From the NCBI RefSeq assembly GCF_001908205.1, contig NZ_LGHL01000117.1:1-46868 (forward strand): DNA of 46,868 bases, in the 5' to 3' direction. This document shows positions 41,163 to 46,868 of this stretch, in pieces; the first letter of the stretch is position 1; each line of letters opens with the position of its first letter. Source of the DNA: Bradyrhizobium sp. NAS80.1 (GTDB taxonomy: Bacteria; Pseudomonadota; Alphaproteobacteria; Rhizobiales; Xanthobacteraceae). Under the pieces are notes generated by a model. The model was given only the letters and a program-made list of their open reading frames with translations, was not told the origin of the DNA and ran no database searches. The position numbers and the translations under genes were made by a program.

Positions 41163-41432
41163 ATGTTCCGGAGCAAGCACCTCTCGATCAAGTCAGTGAC
41201 AGTTGCAGGAATCGCGGCCAGCCTCCTCCTGGGAGTTGCGGGTATCACACTCAATCCGACACCCGCCGGGGCGGTCGTATATTGCCAATACATTGGTTAT
41301 CCCCCCAGTTGCGTTGCCAGGGCCGGCGTCGTGCTCCGGCCGCGTCCCGTGGCACGCGCTGCCGTCCGGGCTGGCACGGCGAGCGCAACTAATTTGAACG
41401 GGGGCGTCAATCGCGTTGGCGTACGCCGGTAG
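41163..41432 (+). CDS. small secreted protein, 89 aa
   Basis: AGGAGG with seven bases spacing precedes ATG 41163. A long signal peptide (VTVAGIAASLLLGVAGI, cleavage likely after PAGA) is followed by a short mature part with two cysteines, VYCQYIGYPPSC, and an Arg/Val-rich tail ending NRVGVRR. I believe similar proteins occur in Bradyrhizobium, but I assign no function. It may be periplasmic with one disulfide. Confidence 0.65.
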   Translation: MFRSKHLSIKSVTVAGIAASLLLGVAGITLNPTPAGAVVYCQYIGYPPSCVARAGVVLRPRPVARAAVRAGTASATNLNGGVNRVGVRR

Positions 41433-41595
41433 TGGGCTTGTTTGCGGATCACGAACTCTGGCGACAGGCGGCGCCAGGTTCGTGACCCGCTACGCTCTCG
41501 CCAGCGTCAATTCTGCTGCGCAGCGATCATCACCGTGTCGGATTTGTGCGGCTTGCAATAGCTGCCGACGACTCCTCTGGTCGCAGATTTTGGTT

Positions 41596-41835
41596 CTATT
41601 CGCCGGATGGGATCCCCCGGGGGTCGGTATCCCGGTGTGAGGCGACATAGTCGATCTCGCTGCGCGTGGTGCCGATATCCTGTAGCTCCCAGTCACTGAG
41701 ACCGGACAAGGTCGCGTGTACCTTTCGATGCTCGCGCCATTTTCGAAACACAACCCGAAATCTCTCAAAAAATCCGATGGTTCTGACCGGTGCGACGGTC
41801 CGTGGCAATCCAATCGTGTCGTAGGTTGAGCTCAT
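41596..41835 (-). CDS. DUF1127-domain protein
   Basis: A 79-aa protein with a DUF1127 core, WREHRKVHATLSGLSDWELQ then DIGTTRSEIDYVA: a basic helix followed by the LxxLxDxxLxDIGxxRxxI signature. The ATG at 41835 was chosen by domain fit, with GCGGAG eight bases upstream; the frame is open another 51 nt. DUF1127 proteins in related bacteria affect phosphate, carbon and RNA metabolism, but no function can be given here. It is divergent from the winged-helix regulator with a 161-bp gap. Confidence 0.85.
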   Translation of the reverse strand: MSSTYDTIGLPRTVAPVRTIGFFERFRVVFRKWREHRKVHATLSGLSDWELQDIGTTRSEIDYVASHRDTDPRGIPSGE

Positions 41836-41996
41836 CGCGGCAACTCCGCTGATTGATCGACCGGCACGACGCTGCCACACCATCACCGGGCGCGCTTGAT
41901 ATTCGGCTTACATTTTCCTTACCGAGGGCTTATTCTCGCAGGACGATCGTTGCCGCGCTCTCCGGGGACAGAGGGCTAGCCCTGGGGAATGGTGCC

Positions 41997-43166
41997 ATGC
42001 GCTATTTCTTCGTGGACTGTGCGTTGGACACCGACCGGCGCGAGTTGCGACGCGGGTCCGATGTTGTACCGACGACGCCACAGGTTCTCGATCTGCTCGA
42101 ATATCTGATCCGCAGCAGGGATCGCGTCGTCAGCAAGGACGATCTCGTCAACGCGATTTGGAACGGCCGGATCGTATCCGATGCGGCGCTGACGACGCGG
42201 CTGAACGCCGCCCGACGCGCGATCGGCGACTCCGGCGACCAACAACGTCTTATCAAGACATTTCCGCGAAGGGGTTTTCGTTTCGTTGCCGCTGTACACG
42301 ATGAGGATCAGCGTCCAGGCGCTGCGGTGATCTCAGGCGCCCTCGCAGAACCGTCGAAGCTTGCATGCGAGGCGGGCAGGGCGACGGTTTCGATTCCAGA
42401 TGCCGCTGAAAGAGTCGTTGGCAAACGGCGATTCGATGACTGGCTGGGTCGCCACAGAGGGCGCATAAAGCTCGTCGGCGCGGCGCTGGCGTGGGTTGCC
42501 ACTATTGGCGCAATTGCAGGCGGCCTTATCGGCTATTGGAATGTCTGGAAGACGATCCGTACCGACGTCGTTCGGGAAGCTCAAAGGATCCAGGCACAAC
42601 CGACTGTCAGGCCCGAGATCGCGCCTCGTCTCTCTCTGGTCGTGTTGCCCTTCGCCAACCTCAACAACGATCCGGAGCAGGACCACTTTGCCGACGCCGT
42701 CACGACAGAGTTGACGACCGGTCTTGCGCGAACGCCCGCCATTTTCGTTGTTGGACGCGAGACCGCCTTTACCTACAGGAACAAGGCGGTCGACCTGAAG
42801 CAGCTCGGGACGGATCTCGGCATCCGCTGGGCCGTGCACGGCGCGGTGAGACGCAATGGAGACCAGGTGCGGATCAACGTATCGCTGACCGATCTTCAGA
42901 CCGCGCGCGACGTCTGGTCAGATCGGTTCGACGGCGAGCGAACACATCTGGCCGCCCTGCAGGGTAACATCACGGCGCGGCTTCTCTGCGTTGCACACCT
43001 GCACCTCCGTCAATATGAGCAGGCCATCGAGCAGTGTAGCCGCTCGTTGAATATGACCGGCACGGACTTTCAAGCTTACATAGGTCTGATCTCGGCTTAC
43101 CGGCCGACGGGGCAGATGGAAAATGCACGAGAAGGCAATGGCCTTGCGGCAGAAGGCACATCCTGA
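41997..43166 (+). pseudogene. winged-helix/membrane/TPR regulator with internal deletion and frameshifted end
   Basis: Residues 1-100 form an OmpR-type winged helix (VPTTPQVLDLLEYLIRSRD, then VVSKDDLVNAIWNGRIVSDA and KTFPRRGFRFVA). A membrane helix near 160-180 follows, then the LVVLPFANLNNDPEQDHFAD sensor-like domain that precedes TPRs in CadC/adenylate-cyclase-like regulators. After AALQGNITARL the sequence jumps straight to a late TPR (LRQYEQAIEQC), so perhaps 150-200 residues are missing. Near 43130 the reading frame is lost: the next frame continues KAMALRQKAHPDFTLRIL, the expected TPR end. Total 389 aa as read. DNA binding may survive; sensing probably does not. Confidence 0.7.
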
Positions 43167-43743
43167 TTTTACATTGCGGATTCTTCGCCGGGTGCCGCTC
43201 CGCCGCTCCAAGCTTTGGCCAAAGCATTCCGGCGGTCTTGCGATAGTTCATATACTCCTGGGCGAGAGGTGACGTTTCGAACGAGCGCTCCTCGCGATAG
43301 GCGGCGGTTATGTTGATTGCGCTGAACGCGACCAGAAATAGCAGCATGATAGGGTGCAAAGTGGCGACAACGCATCCGAGCCAAAACAGGAGGTAGGACG
43401 CATAGAACGGATGCCTGATGTAGCGATAAGGACCGGTTCGCAAAACAATTCCAGGCGCTTCCGGGTCGAATGCGAGTTTCAGACGTTTTGATCGGCTCGT
43501 CTTTGCCGCCCAGAGGAAGAGCGCGAGGCCCGCCACGAAGATCGAAAGCGCGGCAACGAGCGTACCGATCGCGTGGTTGTCCCGCAGCATCAGGTAAATG
43601 AACGCCCCGACACCGAAATAGGAGGCGATGATGCCAAATCGGACCTCCCGCGGTGTTGTGGCCGACGAGAAGTGGCCGCTCACAACCACCACCGCCTTGG
43701 TCACATAGCAAAGCAGACCAACAAGCAAGATCAACTTGTCCAT
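42970..43743 (-). CDS. isoprenylcysteine carboxyl methyltransferase-like (ICMT/PEMT) membrane protein
   Basis: The first ~185 residues are a polytopic membrane methyltransferase of the ICMT/phospholipid methyltransferase type: TGPYRYIRHPFYASYLLFWLG holds the RHPxY SAM-binding motif, followed by AAYREERSF. The domain ends near LWPKLGAA. The remaining ~70 residues are low-complexity, Cys/Pro-rich, and overlap the decayed regulator on the other strand by 197 bp, so they look like read-through after loss of the original stop. The substrate is probably a lipid or small thiol and not prenylated protein. Confidence 0.75.
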   Translation of the reverse strand: MDKLILLVGLLCYVTKAVVVVSGHFSSATTPREVRFGIIASYFGVGAFIYLMLRDNHAIGTLVAALSIFVAGLALFLWAAKTSRSKRLKLAFDPEAPGIVLRTGPYRYIRHPFYASYLLFWLGCVVATLHPIMLLFLVAFSAINITAAYREERSFETSPLAQEYMNYRKTAGMLWPKLGAAERHPAKNPQCKIRMCLLPQGHCLLVHFPSAPSAGKPRSDLCKLESPCRSYSTSGYTARWPAHIDGGAGVQRREAAP

Positions 43744-43805
43744 GGCGTATCCAGTTTATTGGTTTCAAATCTCGCGTTTGGTTTCATCAGCAGGCGGCGT
43801 TCAGG

Positions 43806-44402
43806 TCATCGCCCCGCAGCGGCCAGCAGCGCGTCGCGTTCAGTGGCCGGCATGGCTGTGATGCGCCGCCGGGCGATGATGCGCATAGCGGCAAATCCGC
43901 CGACGAACACAACCAGCTTGCTCACGATGCCGTAGATTGGCATCGCCACGGCCCATGTCGCGAGGTCGCAGGTCAGTGCGACGAATCCATTCACGGCGGC
44001 GGAGACGAACATCAGGGCCGCCCATGCGTAGCCGACCATGACCGCGACGTCGGGCACCACGGTCCTTGCGGTGTCGGGCAGGTAGCGATTTAGCCAGCCA
44101 GGCTTGAGCATTACGACGCCGACGATCGCGTAGATGATGCTCGGTTTGATCAGCACAAAGTGCGGGTCATTGGTCAACAGCGTCGCGCTGCCGGCAGCGA
44201 CGACCAGGAACAGGCTCAGCCACTCCATGACGTCGATCCGCCTCCTGCTGACGAGCTGGATGCCGATCTGCGCAGCGCCGAATGTGACGCCTAGGCAGAC
44301 CGAGAGCATCGTGTTGTGCGTCAGCAGGAACAGCAGAAGAAAAGCAAGGGTTGACGCGAGATCGAGCAGCAGCAGCCGCGCCGCATTGACAAAGTCTCTC
44401 AT
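43806..44402 (-). CDS. IspZ/YciB-like inner membrane protein
   Basis: A 198-aa polytopic protein with five to six hydrophobic helices. THNTMLSVCLGVTFGAAQIG, the basic RRRIDVMEWLSL loop and NDPHFVLIKPSIIYAIVGV follow the pattern of septation protein A (IspZ/YciB), where a conserved NDP-F-KPT segment opens the third helix. The family is linked to envelope synthesis and division. Charge at the C-terminus (IIARRRI) fits a cytoplasmic tail. It lies upstream of the methyltransferase gene on the same strand, 62 bp apart. Confidence 0.75.
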   Translation of the reverse strand: MRDFVNAARLLLLDLASTLAFLLLFLLTHNTMLSVCLGVTFGAAQIGIQLVSRRRIDVMEWLSLFLVVAAGSATLLTNDPHFVLIKPSIIYAIVGVVMLKPGWLNRYLPDTARTVVPDVAVMVGYAWAALMFVSAAVNGFVALTCDLATWAVAMPIYGIVSKLVVFVGGFAAMRIIARRRITAMPATERDALLAAAGR

Positions 44403-44490
44403 TGGAGGTCCCGAAGCCGTGTCGTCACGGGAAAATTATCCGGAACGCGCAGCGGCAGGCTTGTCGAATTATGAAATCGAGGATCGAATA

Positions 44491-45606
44491 TCAGCTCGAA
44501 GGCGCGGTTGGTGGCTCGACGCCCCGGTTTTGCGCCTCGATCGCAGCCCTTCGCCGGAATTCGGTTGGCGTCAATCCGGTATCGGCCTTGAACGCGCGGT
44601 TGAACGGCGCAAGCGACTGGAATCCGGCATCGAGCGCGATGGTCAGTACCGGTACCTCGGCCTGGCCGAGGTCGGCGAGCGCGGCCTTGGCTTCGTCGAG
44701 CCGATAGCGGTTGAGGAAGGCATTGAAGTTGCGGTGGCCGAGTCCATCATTGATGAGCGTTCGCAGCCGGTATTCCGGCATCCCGAGCCTGGCAGCCAAG
44801 AGGCCAATGGTCAGCCCTTCCTTCCGGTAGGTCCGCTCGGTCGTCATCAAGTATTCCAGGCGATTGAGCGAGGCGCGGTCCGGCGCCGACGGACTGACGC
44901 GCACGAGCGATCTGGAGACCCGGCTGGCGTCACCGCTCCCGGCATGCGCGCCGGCAACGGCCGCCTGACTCTCGGGCGGATCGAACAGCATCATCCAGAT
45001 CGACATCAGCGCGGAGACGCCAAGGCCACACGCGACGGTCAGGCTGATGGAGCGCGTCGGAATGGCGGCAAGCCCTGCGCCGGCGCTCAGCACGATCTGA
45101 CCGCTGATGCCGATCACCAGCGCGACCAGCAGCCGGCCGTGCGCGGTCGTCATTGCCTTGCCCCATCCCTTCGCCGTCTGGCCGACCGCCAGGAGGGCGA
45201 ACCCGATGGACAATGCCGCCAGCAGCCGCCCGCTTGTTGCTGCAACGCCGGGCCAGGCGGTCCAGCCGTTGTAAGCCACAACGCCGAGGCTGGCCTGGAT
45301 CGCCCAAATGGCCGCATGCCAGGGACGCAACGTGAAATGCTCGTCGAAGATCATGCGCGCCCACAGCCAAAGGATGACAGGGCTACTCATGGCGAGCGCA
45401 ACGAAGGGCGAACTCCAGCCGAACGACCAGGTGGGAAAGAAGGGAGCCGTCGAAATTGCGTAGGCCGCACCGGCCACGCCCATGGCGGCACCCAGGCTCG
45501 CTGCACGGTGAACCGTCGTGTAGCGCAGCAGCAGGACTGTGCAGACCACGAGGAATAGCGCGACCACCGCACCGCGGAGGCCGAGATCAAGAGCCGTCAA
45601 CGCCAT
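44491..45606 (-). CDS. membrane-anchored AraC-family regulator
   Basis: A 371-aa protein with an unusual layout for AraC: about seven hydrophobic helices in the first ~215 residues, a linker rich in Ser/Ala/Arg, then an AraC double-HTH domain (about 250-360): LTIGLLAARLGMPEYRLRTL for the first HTH and VLTIALDAGFQSLAPFNRAF with DTGLTPTEFRR for the second. The start ATG 45606 has AGAGGG eight bases upstream; a GTG at 45615 overlaps that site. It would sense a membrane-soluble or envelope signal and bind DNA from the membrane. The divergent neighbour at 45813 is only a remnant, so its target is not apparent. Confidence 0.88.
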   Translation of the reverse strand: MALTALDLGLRGAVVALFLVVCTVLLLRYTTVHRAASLGAAMGVAGAAYAISTAPFFPTWSFGWSSPFVALAMSSPVILWLWARMIFDEHFTLRPWHAAIWAIQASLGVVAYNGWTAWPGVAATSGRLLAALSIGFALLAVGQTAKGWGKAMTTAHGRLLVALVIGISGQIVLSAGAGLAAIPTRSISLTVACGLGVSALMSIWMMLFDPPESQAAVAGAHAGSGDASRVSRSLVRVSPSAPDRASLNRLEYLMTTERTYRKEGLTIGLLAARLGMPEYRLRTLINDGLGHRNFNAFLNRYRLDEAKAALADLGQAEVPVLTIALDAGFQSLAPFNRAFKADTGLTPTEFRRRAAIEAQNRGVEPPTAPSS

Positions 45607-45812
45607 CGCAATCACCCTCTGCAGGGGTTCAACTCAGGTCCACGTCGCACTGTTATACCCTGACAGACGATCCGCAAGAAATGTCCCGACGCGGCAAAAA
45701 GGGACGGTCACGGAGAGGCAGCTTATGGCCCCAGAGCGGGCATCTGATCGCTTGGACCCGTGCCAAAAAATTGCCTGCGCTGCCGTTAAGAGCATCAGGG
45801 CAGGATTTTGAA

Positions 45813-46004
45813 ATGAAGCGGCGCGAGTTCATCACGCTGGGTCGCGCGGCAGCGGCGACGTGGCCGCTGGCCGCACGCGCGCAGCAACCGGCGGGCGAGG
45901 CGAGGCTACCTTCGGCAAGCGTGGGCCGAGATCAGGGCCTAAGTTCAACTGAAACAGAAAGCGTGCGGGAGGTTTGGGCTAGCGCGAACGTCTTGATCGC
46001 TTGA
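45813..46004 (+). pseudogene. signal-peptide remnant of an ABC (DUF534-type) binding protein
   Basis: The 63-aa frame starts MKRREFITLGRAAAATWPLA and continues ARAQQ, nearly identical to the twin-arginine leader of the ABC_sub_bind (DUF534) family in Bradyrhizobium. Nothing of the ~300-residue mature protein follows; the sequence after AQQPAGEA is unrelated and stops. It overlaps the convergent secreted-protein gene by 26 bp. It is best read as a decayed or truncated gene. Confidence 0.7.
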
Positions 46005-46533
46005 GTTCGGCGACCTGAAACTTCCCGCCGGCGAGCAGGCTGGTGCAATACCACCAGGCTCTATTATTGTCCCAGCCCAAGAACACTTTGGTCTCCTTGC
46101 AATCCGCGTAGGATGTGTAGGTGAGTGTGTCTCTGCACGTCGCCGAGAAAGTTGAAAAATACCCCCCCGACTCGCTACATCCAACCCAAGGGGCGTTCCC
46201 GGATTTGAAGCTTGTTTCGCAACCACCGTTGCAACTGCTGCTGGCTTTCTCCAGCGTGGCAAGCCTCCCCAATATTGAATTTGGCGCAGCCGATGGCGTT
46301 CGAGCGGTTGACGATGACGTTTGAGCGGTCGGCGATCTCCGGCGAGATGCCACTGTGCTTGCCGCCGGGTTCGGCCCATGTGGCCTTGCCACCGGCTTCG
46401 GCGCTTCGACGGTGACGGGAGGAATCTGGGCGCCGGAGCCCGTTGCGGTTTGCGACGCTGCCGGGCCGCACAGCAAGACAGTTGACAAGACAGCGACGGC
46501 CGATGGTGCGACAAAGCTTGGCGACAATCTCAT
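45979..46533 (-). CDS. cysteine-rich secreted hypothetical protein, 184 aa
   Basis: A signal peptide (SAVAVLSTVLLCGPAASQ) is followed by IPPVTVEAPKPVARP, a Ser/Thr/Pro-rich linker (~45-90), and a C-terminal domain with seven cysteines in SSCNGGCETSF, VGCSESGG, SATCRDTL, YADCKET and WWYCTS. ATG 46533 has GAGGA seven bases upstream. The VTVEAP segment occurs after the signal in many Bradyrhizobium TonB-dependent receptors, but no receptor barrel follows. Probably a disulfide-stabilised periplasmic or extracellular protein of unknown function. A run of seven G in the coding strand is intact here. Confidence 0.6.
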   Translation of the reverse strand: MRLSPSFVAPSAVAVLSTVLLCGPAASQTATGSGAQIPPVTVEAPKPVARPHGPNPAASTVASRRRSPTAQTSSSTARTPSAAPNSILGRLATLEKASSSCNGGCETSFKSGNAPWVGCSESGGYFSTFSATCRDTLTYTSYADCKETKVFLGWDNNRAWWYCTSLLAGGKFQVAELKRSRRSR

Positions 46534-46868
46534 GACCATGTCCTCGTCGAGAACGGGCATGCGGTCCCCATGCGTACAGGTTACCTCGTCACGAAACAGG
46601 CAGCTTGCACGCGCTCAAGGGTGGCGCTTCTAGTTTGGATCGTTTGATTATGCACTCAATACGGGTGTATTGCAACCGAAAGGTGCGTTCGACGGAGCAT
46701 CTGCTTGGGCCTGGGCCGACGTGCAGCGAAAACCCTGGCATGTCCACTATCATAGAGATTGTGTTGCAAAACTCGTTTCTGACTTGGGGCGAGCTTGGCT
46801 TTTGAGTTTCGGCGGTTTCTTTTGGTGCGGGGTGCCGGCGGTTTCCGTTTTGCTTGTGCATTTCAGCA
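46534..46868. other. 335-bp edge region, no supported gene
   Basis: A 90-codon frame on the minus strand and a 66-codon frame on the plus strand exist but have no ribosome site and no recognisable domain. The segment contains ATTGTGTTGCAAAACTCG (about 46758-46775), which might be part of a repeat or an insertion-sequence edge continuing outside the window. Confidence 0.3.

Noticed and set aside
46589..46861. 90-codon minus-strand frame at the right edge
   Set aside because: No ribosome site, no domain, and low-complexity composition; possible repeat or insertion-sequence edge cannot be resolved within the window.
1..46868. CRISPR arrays, tRNA and rRNA genes
   Set aside because: No regularly spaced direct repeats and no tRNA- or rRNA-like segments were seen on either strand; the repeats present are inverted, dispersed and not spacer-separated.

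Overview
The window looks like a chromosomal segment from a Bradyrhizobium-type alphaproteobacterium. The grounds are high GC, long ORFs with GTG/TTG starts, dispersed palindromic intergenic repeats of the kind common in Bradyrhizobium, a DUF3551 small secreted protein, and the mix of aromatic, acyl-CoA and HAAT-type ABC transport genes. The species call is inference from gene content only. No tRNA, rRNA or CRISPR array was seen.

Layout. 0-3 kb: a possible transposase tail at the edge, then phosphoenolpyruvate carboxylase (ppc) broken by one extra C. 3-7 kb (minus strand): an SMP-30-like periplasmic hydrolase, an SDR dehydrogenase, and a tightly coupled SCP2-type thiolase plus zinc-ribbon/OB-fold partner. 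7.2-10.8 kb (plus): amidase with an overlapping DUF2848 gene, then a 2OG-Fe(II) oxygenase next to alkB. 10.9-17.9 kb: a homoprotocatechuate (3,4-dihydroxyphenylacetate) meta-cleavage operon on the minus strand in the order hpaH-hpaF-hpaE-hpaD-FAH decarboxylase/isomerase-ThDP enzyme. It diverges from the MarR-type regulator hpaR, with a perfect 16-bp palindrome between them. 18.2-25.8 kb (plus): a branched-chain-type ABC transporter (binding protein, LivH, a fused LivM-LivG, LivF), an Ldh2-family C-terminal fragment, an HpaI/GarL-type aldolase and a UxaA/GarD-type dehydratase. The transporter and aldolase probably serve the aromatic or sugar-acid catabolism encoded beside them.

26-27.8 kb holds a bipartite energy-taxis receptor: a PAS/FAD-type sensor and a separate membrane chemotaxis transducer overlapping by 23 bp, resembling CetB/CetA. 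27.8-30.6 kb is a small-protein region with several 29-91 aa ORFs, many with one transmembrane segment or a signal peptide, and one apparently decayed gene. 30.6-41.4 kb returns to ordinary metabolism: HD-domain protein, epoxide-hydrolase-like enzyme, Rieske/FAD reductase (frameshifted), DUF308 and LapA membrane proteins, a second Liv-type binding protein, acyl-CoA dehydrogenase, DUF937 protein (frameshifted), enoyl-CoA hydratase and a P-loop kinase. 41.6-46.9 kb is patchier: DUF1127 protein, a decayed winged-helix/TPR regulator overlapping an ICMT-like methyltransferase, an IspZ/YciB-like protein, a membrane-anchored AraC regulator, a signal-peptide-only remnant and a cysteine-rich secreted protein.

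The most notable points are: three otherwise intact genes each broken by exactly one extra base in a G/C run of 6-7 (probable assembly error, or real inactivation); the hpa operon with its clear operator and an unassigned ThDP enzyme; the CetA/CetB-like receptor pair; and the small-ORF region at 28-30 kb.
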